A stretch of DNA of 64,000 nucleotides from Bog-473 sp963741995 (lineage in GTDB: Bacteria > Actinomycetota > Acidimicrobiia > Acidimicrobiales > RAAP-2): NCBI GenBank assembly GCA_963741995.1, contig CAVUKI010000001.1, forward strand, positions 1-64,000, written 5' to 3'. Made by a program: the position numbers and the translations under genes. This document shows positions 54,993 to 63,204 of the stretch, in pieces. Below the pieces are notes generated by a model. The model did no database searches, was not told the origin of the DNA, and saw only the letters and a program-made list of their open reading frames with translations. Numbering within the stretch: the first letter of the stretch is position 1; every line of letters begins with the position of its first letter.

Positions 54993-55805
54993 TCAGGTGA
55001 CGTCGCGGCGGAACGTCGTGAAGTAGCCCAGGGTCAATGGCCCGAGGCCCCAGGCCAGCAGCGCGAGGCCGCCCTGCCACCAGGTCAGGAGGCGGAAGGC
55101 GTTGGGACCGTTGCCGCCGTCGCCACCACCGCCGAAGCCCCGGGCGATGTCGCCGGCCAGCGCGGCGCCGGCCCCGTTGGGGAGCCAGTTGAGGTCGTAG
55201 TGGAAGATGGCCTTGGCCAGCGCGATGAGGATGCCCTCCAGAATCAGCGTGCCGCCGATGGTGAGCAGGATGGCGGCCACCTGGTTCTTGACCAGGGTGC
55301 CGAAGCCCAGGCCGAAGAGCCCGAGCAGCACGGCCGACAGCAGGAGGCCGGGGATCACCGCGCCGACCTGATCCGTCACCTGCGAGGTGACACCGCCGAG
55401 GGCGGCGTTCCAGGGCAGCGCCACGGCGGCGATCGCCGCCAGGCCCAGGAGCGCGATGAAGATGGACCACAGCGCGGTGGTGATGACTTTGGCCAGGAGG
55501 ACCCGGCTCCGCACCGGCACGAGGACGAGCGACGTCGTGATGGTCTTCTGGCGATACTCGCTCGTGATGCACAGCACGCCGATGATCGGGGCGAGGACCT
55601 CTATGCCGAAGTAGCCGGCACCCAGGAGCCGGCGGCGCTGGCTCAGCGACTGGACGAAATAAAAGGTGTGCCCCGGGAAGCCGCCGGCGGACGCAAGGAC
55701 GATCAGGATGCCGAGGATCGTCAACGGGAACGCGAGGCCGAAGGTCACCCACACACCGGGCATGGTGCGCATCTTGAGGAGCTCGGCCCGCAGGGCGTTC
55801 ATCAT
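54993..55805 (-). CDS. ABC-2 type transporter permease
   Basis: 270-residue membrane protein with six predicted helices, following the ABC-2 pattern (MNALRAELLKMRTMPGVWVT, CITSEYRQKTITTSLVLVP). A glycine-rich loop GFGGGGDGGNGPN precedes the last helix. The ATG overlaps the stop of the ATPase gene, so the pair forms an exporter. Convergent with the amidohydrolase gene; the 76-base gap between them shows no clear terminator. Confidence 0.88.
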   Translation of the reverse strand: MMNALRAELLKMRTMPGVWVTFGLAFPLTILGILIVLASAGGFPGHTFYFVQSLSQRRRLLGAGYFGIEVLAPIIGVLCITSEYRQKTITTSLVLVPVRSRVLLAKVITTALWSIFIALLGLAAIAAVALPWNAALGGVTSQVTDQVGAVIPGLLLSAVLLGLFGLGFGTLVKNQVAAILLTIGGTLILEGILIALAKAIFHYDLNWLPNGAGAALAGDIARGFGGGGDGGNGPNAFRLLTWWQGGLALLAWGLGPLTLGYFTTFRRDVT

Positions 55806-56761
55806 TGTGGTGGCGGGGTCGCCGAGGCGTCGGTCACGTCGCCGAACCCGAGCCCGGCCGTCAACGAGAGGAAGACCGACTCGAGGTCACCGCCTTCCTG
55901 CGTCAGCTCGTACAGGATGATCTGGTTGGAGGCGAGCAACGGACCGACTTGCTCGGGCGTGACGCCGTCCATGGCGATCTCGTCGTGGGTGCTGCGGCGG
56001 AAGGCGATGCCGGCCTGGGCGAGGACTCCGGCCAGCCGGTCGGCCTCGGGGCTGCGCGCCCGCATCACGATGCCCGTGATGCCCTTCGTGATCTCCTCGA
56101 GCGTGCCCTGCGCCTTGAGCTGCCCGAACGAGACGATGACGGCGTCGTCGATGGTCTGCGCCATTTCGGACAACAGGTGGGAGGAGACCAGCACGGTGCG
56201 GCCTTCACTCGCCAGGTAGCGCATGAAGTCACGCAGCCAGGCGATCCCCTGCGGGTCGAGGCCGTTCGAGGGCTCGTCGAGGATGAGGATGTCGGGATCG
56301 CCGATGAGGGCGGTGGCCAGCTCGAGGCGCTGGCGCATGCCCATGGAGAAGCCGCCGATCTTGCGCTTGGCGTCACCGCTGAGGCCGACCAGCCCGAGCA
56401 CCTCGTCGACCCGCTTCTCGTCGTGACCGCCGGCGCGGGCCGCCATGCGCAGATGGCTGCGGGCCCGGCGGGACGGATGGAAGCTGGTCGCCTCGAGGAC
56501 GGCGCCCACGCTGGAGGTCGGGTTGGGCAGGTCCTGGTAGCTCTGGCCGGCGATGGTCGCCGTCCCGGCGGAGGGGTGCACGAGGCCGAGCAGCATGCGC
56601 AGGGTCGTGGTCTTGCCCGACCCGTTGGGCCCGAGGAAGCCGGTGACGCGGCCGGGCTGGACGGTGAACGAGAGGTCGTCGACGGCGACCACGGACCCGA
56701 AATGTTTCGAGAGTCCCCTGATCTCGATGGGCAGCCCGCGGGTGGTGGCACCGGGCGTCAT
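55802..56761 (-). CDS. ABC transporter ATP-binding protein
   Basis: 319-residue ATPase. Walker A is GFLGPNGSGKTTTLRMLLG, the signature appears as GFSMGMRQRLELATAL and Walker B is DILILDEPSNGLDPQG with the switch His in VSSHLL. The C-terminal extension of about 100 residues is common in ABC-2 exporters. ATG at 56761 is chosen because TATCGT lies 8 bases upstream; an earlier start at 56803 would add 14 residues. Co-transcribed with the permease; substrate unknown. Confidence 0.92.
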   Translation of the reverse strand: MTPGATTRGLPIEIRGLSKHFGSVVAVDDLSFTVQPGRVTGFLGPNGSGKTTTLRMLLGLVHPSAGTATIAGQSYQDLPNPTSSVGAVLEATSFHPSRRARSHLRMAARAGGHDEKRVDEVLGLVGLSGDAKRKIGGFSMGMRQRLELATALIGDPDILILDEPSNGLDPQGIAWLRDFMRYLASEGRTVLVSSHLLSEMAQTIDDAVIVSFGQLKAQGTLEEITKGITGIVMRARSPEADRLAGVLAQAGIAFRRSTHDEIAMDGVTPEQVGPLLASNQIILYELTQEGGDLESVFLSLTAGLGFGDVTDASATPPPQ

Positions 56762-56769
56762 CGGGGCGA

Positions 56770-56775
56770 ACGATA
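56770..56775 (-). promoter_or_regulatory. Candidate -10 box (TATCGT) for the ABC exporter
   Basis: TATCGT on the minus strand lies 8 bases before the ATG at 56761. TTGACC occurs upstream but 22 bases away, too far for a standard -35. Confidence 0.4.
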
Positions 56776-56833
56776 GCGCGGCCGCCCCAGCGGATTCGGT
56801 CAACCGGCGGCGATCGAGGTGCAGGTCAGGAGG

Positions 56834-57442
56834 TCATGCCGGTGTGCGGCGTTCCACGAGCAGATCGGGCAACAGCAAGCGCACCGAGACGGCGAGCTCG
56901 TCGTAGACCCGCGTCATGGTGGACCAACCGTTGACCCAGCCGACCAGGGCCGAGTACCAGACGTGGCCGATCATGCGGGCCCGGTCTGCGAAGTCGGGGA
57001 CGTCACTCTCGCCGATGGCGCGGGAGATGATCCCCTCCATCAAAAGGGTGATCTGCTGTTGGCACCCCACCGCCGCCGGGTCCGGCGAGGACAGCGAGGT
57101 GAACACAGCCGTGACCAACTTGGGTTGGCGGCCCATGGCCCGCAACGCCCGGTCGAGGACGTCGAGGACGCGGTCGGCCGGGTGCTCGCCGCGGGGCGGG
57201 TGTTGGCCGATGCGGGTGTCGAGCACCTCCACCCAGTACACGAGTGTGGCGGCGAGGAGATGGTCCTTGCTGGTGAAGTAGCGGTACACCGTGCCCATGG
57301 CGACGTCGGCCCGGGCGGCCACGTCACGCATCTGGACCGCCTCGTAACCCCCCTCGAGCCCCAACGCCATGGCGGCGTCGATGACGCGCTGACGCCGTGC
57401 CTGCTGGGCGCGGGTGAGCGGGCGGGCCAGCGTCTGCTCCAT
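56834..57442 (-). CDS. TetR family transcriptional regulator
   Basis: 202 residues. The N-terminal helix-turn-helix (RVIDAAMALGLEGGYEAVQM, DVAMGTVYRYFTSKDHLLAA) is canonical; the C-terminal ligand domain is not assigned. ATG with TACGCT 7 bases upstream. Transcribed divergently from the second TetR gene across a 64-base gap that holds an 8-base inverted repeat. The ABC exporter lies directly downstream on the same strand, a possible target. Confidence 0.9.
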   Translation of the reverse strand: MEQTLARPLTRAQQARRQRVIDAAMALGLEGGYEAVQMRDVAARADVAMGTVYRYFTSKDHLLAATLVYWVEVLDTRIGQHPPRGEHPADRVLDVLDRALRAMGRQPKLVTAVFTSLSSPDPAAVGCQQQITLLMEGIISRAIGESDVPDFADRARMIGHVWYSALVGWVNGWSTMTRVYDELAVSVRLLLPDLLVERRTPA

Positions 57443-57449
57443 GCCTGAC

Positions 57450-57498
57450 AGCGTATCCCCACCGCCACCTGGGTCTTCTGGGGAAGGGCCGATACGCT
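57450..57498. promoter_or_regulatory. Divergent TetR promoters sharing an inverted repeat
   Basis: AGCGTATC at 57450-57457 and GATACGCT at 57491-57498 are perfect inverted copies. Each contains TACGCT on its outgoing strand, 7 bases before the minus-strand ATG and 8 bases before the plus-strand ATG. They can be read as two matching -10 boxes or as one operator seen by either regulator. Confidence 0.6.
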
Positions 57499-57506
57499 GG
57501 GCCGCC

Positions 57507-58319
57507 ATGTCAGGACGAAGCAGCGGGCGTGAGGCCACCGTCGTCGACCTCGGTTCGTACGTCGACGCCGAGCAGCTGGCCACCACGGACGGCCGGGTCC
57601 CCGGCGAGCGGGGCCGCCAGACCCGCCAGCGGCTGCTGGACGCCACGGTCGAGCTCCTGGCCACGACGTCGTGGCGTTCCGTCAAGGTCACCGACATCGC
57701 ACGGCAGGCCCGGACCTCGCCGGCGACCTTCTACCAATACTTCGCCAATGTGGAGCAGGCGATCCAGGTGCTGGCCGAGGCGATGGTGGACCAGGCGGAG
57801 CAGCTCGCCGAACTCGTCGCCGGTGACTGGTCGGAGGAGGCGAGCTGGGAGACGGCAGTGACGGTGACGGAGGGCTTTCTCGGTTACTGGGAGGACAACC
57901 GCGCCGTGTTCCGCGTGGTCGACCTGGCGACCGAGGAAGGCGAGGGGCAGCTTCGGGGCATCCGGGTGCGGGCGCTCAACGCCGTGACCGTGGCGCTGGC
58001 CCAGGTCATCGCCGCCACCTCGCCTTCGCCCGAGGGCGGAGCGGCCGGGGCCACCTGCTCACCCGCCGGCGCGGACCCGATGGCTGTGGCCGGCACCCTG
58101 GTCGCCATGTTCGCCAGCGTGTCGGCGCACCGCTACGGCTTCGAGTTCTGGGGGATCCGGACCCGGAACCTCATCGACACCCAGGCGAGGACGCTGCACT
58201 GGGCCGTCACCGGGCGGCAGGCGCCTCCGGCCGAGATCCCGTCGCGGGAGAGTACCCGGCCGCGCACCGGTCCGATGCTCGGAGGCGCCACGGCGCGCCG
58301 CCGGGGCAGCGCGCCCTGA
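57507..58319 (+). CDS. TetR family transcriptional regulator
   Basis: 270 residues. An N-terminal lead of about 35 residues precedes the helix-turn-helix (RQRLLDATVELLATTSWRSV, DIARQARTSPATFYQYFANV). The C-terminal ligand domain includes LGYWEDNRAVFRVVDLATEE and ends in an Arg/Pro-rich tail. ATG with TACGCT 8 bases upstream. Convergent with a cyclase-family gene 7 bases downstream; close to the alcohol dehydrogenase and MftD-like genes, which it may control (position only). Confidence 0.9.
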   Translation: MSGRSSGREATVVDLGSYVDAEQLATTDGRVPGERGRQTRQRLLDATVELLATTSWRSVKVTDIARQARTSPATFYQYFANVEQAIQVLAEAMVDQAEQLAELVAGDWSEEASWETAVTVTEGFLGYWEDNRAVFRVVDLATEEGEGQLRGIRVRALNAVTVALAQVIAATSPSPEGGAAGATCSPAGADPMAVAGTLVAMFASVSAHRYGFEFWGIRTRNLIDTQARTLHWAVTGRQAPPAEIPSRESTRPRTGPMLGGATARRRGSAP

Positions 58320-58326
58320 GGGTCGG

Positions 58327-59265
58327 TTACTTGAGGGCCACCGGATTCAGGGGAGTGCCCAGTCCCCGGGTCAAGGGCAGCGGGGTGGCATCGAGCAAGA
58401 AGCTGTAGCGCCCGTCGGCGGCGCAGTCCGCGGCGAGCGCATCGAGCACCCAGTTCTGGCCCTGGGTCAGGCCCATCTCCACCAGGTGCAGCAGGTGCAC
58501 CGGCAGGTAGGCGTCCTCGTGCTGGCTCGGGTAGACCTCGAACACCAGGGTGTCGGTGGCCACCGCCGCCACATCGTGACGGTGGAACCACTCGGCCGTC
58601 TCGATCGTCAATCCCGGCGAGGGCCAGGTGTAGGCCACCAGGTCGCGCCGCCCAGGAGCGAGATGCACCATCTGGCCGGTCCGCACGAGCACGATGTCGC
58701 CCGGCTCCATGTCGACCCCCGCCAGCCCGACGGCCGCGTCGAGGTCGCCGGGCATGATCGGGTAGCCCGGCTCGAGTACCTCGGATCCGAGGGCGCGGGC
58801 CACGTCGAGCAGCACGCCCCGGCTGACCACGGTGCCGAGCCGGTGGATGCCGCAGCGGGCGGCGCCGTCGGCCGAGACCGTCGACGCCGGGTACCCGTTG
58901 TAGATCACGCCGCCGTAGCTGGCGTGGGCCAGCGCGTCCCAGTGGGTGGCGCACTGGGTGGCCAGGGTGAGGACGTCCTCGCTGAAGCAGACCCAGTCCG
59001 GTTGGTCGGCGTTGACCGGGTGATTGACCTGGACCATGGTCCGGGTCGGGTTCACGCGCCCCTCGACGAAGCCCAGCTGGATCCCCTCCGCCTCGGAAAG
59101 GGGCAGCCCGAGAGCGAACGCCTTCCCCGAGACGACGGCGGCGGCCCCCCGCCGCCGGGCCGCCTCGTCGATCAGGTTGAGGGTGCCGATTTCGTCCTCG
59201 GGACCCCACCGCCCCCAGTTGCGCACCCGGGCCGCCATGTCGGTGAACACCGGGGGGACGGCCAC
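58327..59265 (-). CDS. Cyclase family protein (kynurenine formamidase-like fold)
   Basis: 312 residues of the metal-dependent cyclase/formamidase family. The usual HxGTHxDxPxH motif reads QCATHWDALAHASYGG, so the first His is Gln and the Gly is Ala, as in a variant subgroup of this family. Metal binding is thus uncertain. Further blocks are IGTLNLIDEAARRRGAAAV and GDIVLVRTGQM. GTG start with TAAGGT 6 bases upstream and TTGGGG as a fair -35. Reaction unknown; an acyclic or cyclic ester/amide is expected. Confidence 0.82.
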   Translation of the reverse strand: MAVPPVFTDMAARVRNWGRWGPEDEIGTLNLIDEAARRRGAAAVVSGKAFALGLPLSEAEGIQLGFVEGRVNPTRTMVQVNHPVNADQPDWVCFSEDVLTLATQCATHWDALAHASYGGVIYNGYPASTVSADGAARCGIHRLGTVVSRGVLLDVARALGSEVLEPGYPIMPGDLDAAVGLAGVDMEPGDIVLVRTGQMVHLAPGRRDLVAYTWPSPGLTIETAEWFHRHDVAAVATDTLVFEVYPSQHEDAYLPVHLLHLVEMGLTQGQNWVLDALAADCAADGRYSFLLDATPLPLTRGLGTPLNPVALK

Positions 59266-59271
59266 GCGCGC

Positions 59272-59300
59272 ACCTTACCGCCGGGCCCGGTTGTCCCCAA
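59272..59300 (-). promoter_or_regulatory. Candidate promoter of the cyclase-family gene
   Basis: On the minus strand, TTGGGG (59300-59295) and TAAGGT (59277-59272) are 17 bases apart, and the GTG follows after 6 bases. One of the few leaderless-type promoters here with a plausible -35. Confidence 0.5.
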
Positions 59301-59362
59301 CCGGGTGGGCGGCGATACTGAGGTGCAGAGCAGTTCGCAGCAACCTCAGGGAGGGAGTGCCA

Positions 59363-60517
59363 ATGACGACGACGCGCGCCGCAGTGTGCACGGGGCTCAA
59401 TGAGCCCTGGAAGACCGAAGAGGTCGAGATCGACCCCCCGCGTAACCGCGAAGTGCGGGTGAAGATGGTCTGGGCCGGCATGTGCCACTCGGACGAGCAC
59501 CTGCGCTCCGGCGACATCAGTCAGACGCCAGAGGTGCTCGAGATGATGGGCGTGAAGTCCATGTTCCCGGTGGTCGGCGGCCACGAGGGCTCCGGCATCG
59601 TCACCGAGGTCGGGACCAATGTGACCCAGGTGGCCGAGGGTGACCACGTCGCTGTTTCGTTCATCCCCTCTTGTGGGACGTGTCACTGGTGTGCCTCCGG
59701 ACGCCAGAACCTCTGCGATCTCGGAATGATGACGCTGGCGGGCGGCATGATCAGCGACGGCACCTACCGCTACCACCTGGCGGGCGAGAACCTGAACCGC
59801 ATGGCGCAGTTGGGAACCTTCGCCGACGAGATGGTCGTGCACGAGAACTCGCTCGTGCGCATCAACCCCTGGGACAACATGAAGGCGGCCGCGCTGATCA
59901 GCTGCGGCATCTCCACTGGCTTCGGCTCGGCCGTCGACCGGGCCAAGGTCATGCCCGGCGAGACGGTGGTGGTGGCCGGCTGTGGCGGCGTCGGCTCGGG
60001 AGCCATTCAGGGCGCCCGCATCGCCGGGGCGCGCACGATCATCGCCGTCGACCCCGTGCCGTTCAAGCTCGAGAAGGCCAGGGAGTACGGCGCGACGCAC
60101 ACGGCGGCTTCGTTGCTCGATGCCCAGATGATGCTCCCCGAGCTGACCATGGGCCGCAACGCCGACGTGGTCATCCTGACGCCGAGCGTGCTGAAGGGCG
60201 AGCTCATCGCAGCGGCCTGCTCCTGCGGCTCCAAGGATGCCCGCATTGTGGTGACGGCCATCGCTCCCTTCGACCAGATGGACGTCAAGCTCAACCTGTT
60301 CAGCCTGGCCATGTTCAACCAGGCCATCCTCGGCACGGTGTTCGGTTCGCAGAGCCCGCGGGTGCAGGTGCCGAACCTGCTCAACCTCTACGAGTCGGGC
60401 GCGCTGAAGATCGACGAGATCATCACCCAGGAGTACTCGCTCGATCAGGTGCAGCAGGGCTACGAGGACCAGGCGGCGGGCACCATCGTGCGCGGCGTGG
60501 TCAAGTTCGACAATTGA
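59363..60517 (+). CDS. NDMA-type zinc alcohol dehydrogenase (probably mycofactocin-dependent)
   Basis: 384-residue medium-chain dehydrogenase. Catalytic-zinc residues are Cys41 in AGMCHSDEH and His74-Glu75 in GGHEGSG; structural zinc uses Cys104, 107, 110 and 118 in PSCGTCHWCASGRQNLCD. The cofactor motif is VVAGCGGVGSGAIQGA. Segments such as NLCDLGMMTLAGGMISDGTY and FGSQSPRVQVPNLLNLYESG resemble the NDMA-dependent (Rxyl_3153-type) group, whose tightly held NAD is re-oxidised by mycofactocin. ATG after AGGGAGGG. Convergent with the MftD-like gene next door, which supports this reading. Confidence 0.82.
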   Translation: MTTTRAAVCTGLNEPWKTEEVEIDPPRNREVRVKMVWAGMCHSDEHLRSGDISQTPEVLEMMGVKSMFPVVGGHEGSGIVTEVGTNVTQVAEGDHVAVSFIPSCGTCHWCASGRQNLCDLGMMTLAGGMISDGTYRYHLAGENLNRMAQLGTFADEMVVHENSLVRINPWDNMKAAALISCGISTGFGSAVDRAKVMPGETVVVAGCGGVGSGAIQGARIAGARTIIAVDPVPFKLEKAREYGATHTAASLLDAQMMLPELTMGRNADVVILTPSVLKGELIAAACSCGSKDARIVVTAIAPFDQMDVKLNLFSLAMFNQAILGTVFGSQSPRVQVPNLLNLYESGALKIDEIITQEYSLDQVQQGYEDQAAGTIVRGVVKFDN

Positions 60518-60530
60518 GCTGACACTCCGC

Positions 60531-60547
60531 CCGCCTCGGTCAGGCGG
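60531..60547. terminator. Possible bidirectional terminator hairpin
   Basis: CCGCCT and AGGCGG pair around a 5-base loop in the 38-base gap between convergent dehydrogenase and MftD-like genes. The stem is short and no T run follows on either strand. Confidence 0.4.
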
Positions 60548-60555
60548 TGGCAGGT

Positions 60556-61725
60556 TCAGCCGAGATGACGGCTGAACCCTTCGGGGATGACCAGGTCGTC
60601 GGGGCTCAGGTCGTGGATGGACGAGTGCCCGAGACCGAGCAGTGCGGATTCCATGCCGCTGCGCAAGATGTCGAGCACGTTCTCCACACCGGCCTGACCG
60701 TTGGCGGCCAGGCCCCAGAGCGAGGCGCGGCCGATCATGACCGCCTTCGCCCCCAGCGCCAGCGCCTTGACGGCGTCGCCGCCACGACGGATGCCCCCGT
60801 CGAGGAGGACGTCGATCTGGTCGCCGACCGCAGCGGCCACCGCCGGGAGGGCGCGGATGGTGGCGGGGGTGCCGTCGAGGTTGTTGCCGCCGTGGTTCGA
60901 GACCGAAATGGCGCTGACGCCGGCGTCGACCGCCCGCTTGGCGTCGTCCACCCTGGAGACTCCCTTCAACATGAACGCGCCGCCCCATTGCTCGCGCAGC
61001 CAGGCCACGTCGTCCCAGCTGGGCGGCGGCGTCCCCATCCACTCGCCGTAGGCGCCGAAGAACGTCGGCCCTGTCTGGCCCCGGGCCACCATGTTGGGCG
61101 TCGTCAGGTCGGGGTACTTTCCCGTGCGGGCGAAGGACAGCAGCCAGCGCGGGTGAGTCAGCGCCTCGGGTGCGAAGCGCACCATCGCTTGCAGGTCGAC
61201 GGTCTCAGGAATGGTGGGGCTGCCCCAGTCGCGCCCGTGTGAGAACGACCAGTCCAAGGTCGCGATGAGGCCGACCGCCCCGGCGGCCCGAGCCCGTTCG
61301 ACCCGCGCCGCGATCTGGTCCCGCGTGCCGATCCAGTAGATCTGGAAGAAGGTCTGCGGGTTGGCTGCCACGACGTCCTCGACCGGCATGCTGGCGAAGG
61401 AGCTCAGACCCATGGCGGTGCCGCGGGCGGCGGCGGCGGCGGCCATGGCGACCTCACCCCCGGGGTGCACGGCCTGGACCCCCGTGGGGGAGATGAGGAC
61501 CGGGAACGAGATCTCCTGGCCCATCACCTTGGTCGTCAGGTCCCGGCTCTCAGCCAGCCCGGCCACGTGCGGGGCGAAGCCCAGCTCGGAGTACGCGGTG
61601 ATGTTGTCCTCGAGCGTGAGGCCGCGCTCGGAGCCGGCGACCAATGCGCCGTAGACCGACTTGGGCAGGCGCTTCTTGGCGCGCCGCTGCGCTTCCGCCA
61701 CCGTCTCGAACCACTTGTTTGCCAT
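60556..61725 (-). CDS. mftD: MftD-like FMN-dependent alpha-hydroxy-acid dehydrogenase family protein
   Basis: 389-residue FMN TIM-barrel protein. It follows the MftD (pre-mycofactocin synthase, Rv0694-type) pattern closely: WFETVAEAQRRAKKRLPKSV at the start, MGLSSFASMPVEDVVAANP, FSHGRDWGSPTIPETVDLQ, AISVSNHGGNNLDGTPATI with the active-site His, and GLAANGQAGVENVLDILRSG. MftD oxidises the precursor peptide product on the way to mycofactocin. A lactate-dehydrogenase-like role is the alternative. ATG after AGAGG. No mftA, mftB or mftC is in the window. Confidence 0.85.
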   Translation of the reverse strand: MANKWFETVAEAQRRAKKRLPKSVYGALVAGSERGLTLEDNITAYSELGFAPHVAGLAESRDLTTKVMGQEISFPVLISPTGVQAVHPGGEVAMAAAAAARGTAMGLSSFASMPVEDVVAANPQTFFQIYWIGTRDQIAARVERARAAGAVGLIATLDWSFSHGRDWGSPTIPETVDLQAMVRFAPEALTHPRWLLSFARTGKYPDLTTPNMVARGQTGPTFFGAYGEWMGTPPPSWDDVAWLREQWGGAFMLKGVSRVDDAKRAVDAGVSAISVSNHGGNNLDGTPATIRALPAVAAAVGDQIDVLLDGGIRRGGDAVKALALGAKAVMIGRASLWGLAANGQAGVENVLDILRSGMESALLGLGHSSIHDLSPDDLVIPEGFSRHLG

Positions 61726-61857
61726 AGCGAACCTCTCGTGCAGCACTGTCGACCCTACGTACCGTGGAGTACTTCACCTGTAGCGCGTCGGGACCGAGAG
61801 ACTCTACGCGTCCCGCTGGGAAGGCCCCACTCCGGGCGATCCGGTGGGGCGGCGACG

Positions 61858-61863
61858 TAGGGT
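61858..61863 (+). promoter_or_regulatory. Candidate -10 box (TAGGGT) for the methyltransferase gene
   Basis: TAGGGT lies 7 bases before the ATG at 61871, without a ribosome site between, fitting a leaderless start. Confidence 0.45.
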
Positions 61864-61870
61864 CGGCGGC

Positions 61871-62734
61871 ATGCCTGAGCCCGACCCCATTCCCCTCACA
61901 CCGGAACAGAAGGCCGAGCGTGCCGCCAGCTTTGGCGGCGCGGCCTCCCACTACGAGCGGTACCGCCCCGGCCCACCGGTCCAGGCCGTGGACTGGGTCC
62001 TCCCGGCGCCGGTGCGGCGGGTCGTCGACCTGGGGGCCGGCACCGGCGCTTTGACCCGCCTGCTGATCGGGCGGGCGGACGAGGTGGTGGCGGTGGAGCC
62101 CGATGACCGCATGCGGGCGGTCCTGAGCGATTCGGTCCCGGGCGTGCGAGCGGTGGCCGGCCGGGGTGAGGAGATCCCACTTCCCGACGCCAGCGTGGAC
62201 GCCGTGCTGGCCTCGTCGTCCTGGCACTGGATGGACACCGTCCCCACCTTGCTCGAGGTCGCTCGGATCCTCGTTCCCGGCGGCACGGTTGCCGCGATGT
62301 GGTCGGGGCCCGACCCGGACGCGGGTCTGATCGCTCAAGCACAGGCGCTGCTCAGCGGCGACGGCGACGGCGACGGGGGCGGCGACGGCGGCGCGGACGC
62401 CGGTATGGCGGGCATCGACGAGCAGAGTCAGGCCGAGCTGTCGGCGGCGATCAACGATCGCAGCGCACTGGTGCAGGCACTCGAGATCCCGCCCGGGGTC
62501 CCGTTCGACCCGCCCGAGCAGACGGTGATCACGTGGGACGTGGCGCTGAACGCCGACGAACTCATCGGCCTGCTGGGCACCTTCAGCTGGGTCATCCTGA
62601 TGGAGGACGAGGCTCGGGAGCGACTCTTCGAGACGGCGCGGCGGGTCCTGCGCGACGCGCTCGGCGTCTCCGGCGACGTTACGGTCGACGTCGGTTACCG
62701 GGCCGAGGTGTTCAAAGCGCGCCGCCACGGCTGA
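61871..62734 (+). CDS. SAM-dependent methyltransferase
   Basis: 287-residue class I methyltransferase. Motif I is VVDLGAGTGALTR (51-63), the acidic end of strand 2 is VVAVEPDDRM, and the family blocks VDAVLASSSWHWMD and ILVPGGTVAAMWSGP follow. A Gly/Asp repeat (GDGDGDGGGDGGADAG) is inserted in the C-terminal half, a low-complexity loop. ATG with TAGGGT 7 bases upstream. Substrate not identifiable; GNAT gene follows 31 bases downstream. Confidence 0.87.
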   Translation: MPEPDPIPLTPEQKAERAASFGGAASHYERYRPGPPVQAVDWVLPAPVRRVVDLGAGTGALTRLLIGRADEVVAVEPDDRMRAVLSDSVPGVRAVAGRGEEIPLPDASVDAVLASSSWHWMDTVPTLLEVARILVPGGTVAAMWSGPDPDAGLIAQAQALLSGDGDGDGGGDGGADAGMAGIDEQSQAELSAAINDRSALVQALEIPPGVPFDPPEQTVITWDVALNADELIGLLGTFSWVILMEDEARERLFETARRVLRDALGVSGDVTVDVGYRAEVFKARRHG

Positions 62735-62759
62735 CGCACCCCGGCCGGGTTCCTACCAT
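62731..62759 (+). promoter_or_regulatory. Candidate promoter of the GNAT gene
   Basis: CTGACG (62731-62736) and TACCAT (62754-62759) are 17 bases apart, and the GTG follows 6 bases later. The -35 overlaps the stop of the preceding methyltransferase gene. Confidence 0.5.
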
Positions 62760-62765
62760 TGACCC

Positions 62766-63176
62766 GTGGATATCGAGCTCCGGCCCGCGACGGCAGATGA
62801 CATTGAACGGGTGCTGGCCTTCTGGCGGGAGGCAGCGCAGCCCACGTCCACCGATTCGACCGAGGTGCTGACCTCCCTGGTGTGCCGTCACCCGGGCGCC
62901 CTCATCGTCGCCGAGGCTGACGGCCACATCGTGGGTTCCGTCATCGCCGGGTGGGACGGTTGGCGCGGCTCCATCTACCGGCTGGCGGTCGGGCCGGGCC
63001 AACGACGCAGCGGGCTCGGGCAGGCGCTCCTGCGCGCCGCCGAGGACCGTCTGACCGAGGTCGGGGCGCGCCGCCTGCATGCGATCGTCGTCGAGTCCAA
63101 CGACAGCGCCGTCGCCTTCTGGACGGCGTCGGACTGGGAGCATCAGGGCGGGCAGCTCCGCTTCGCCAAGGGGTAG
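62766..63176 (+). CDS. GNAT family N-acetyltransferase
   Basis: 136-residue acetyltransferase. Acetyl-CoA motif A is IYRLAVGPGQRRSGLGQALL (Q/RxxGxG form), preceded by IVGSVIAGWDGWRG and followed by LHAIVVESNDSAVAFWTASDW. GTG start with TACCAT 6 bases upstream. Acceptor unknown. Convergent with the P-loop kinase-like gene, 28 bases apart. Confidence 0.9.
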   Translation: MDIELRPATADDIERVLAFWREAAQPTSTDSTEVLTSLVCRHPGALIVAEADGHIVGSVIAGWDGWRGSIYRLAVGPGQRRSGLGQALLRAAEDRLTEVGARRLHAIVVESNDSAVAFWTASDWEHQGGQLRFAKG

Positions 63177-63204
63177 CGGTCCTGCTCCACGGCGGGGCGC
63201 CGGT

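Noticed and set aside
58133..61042. 969-codon open frame on the minus strand
   Set aside because: Crosses five real genes and has no domain; an artefact of few stop codons at high GC.
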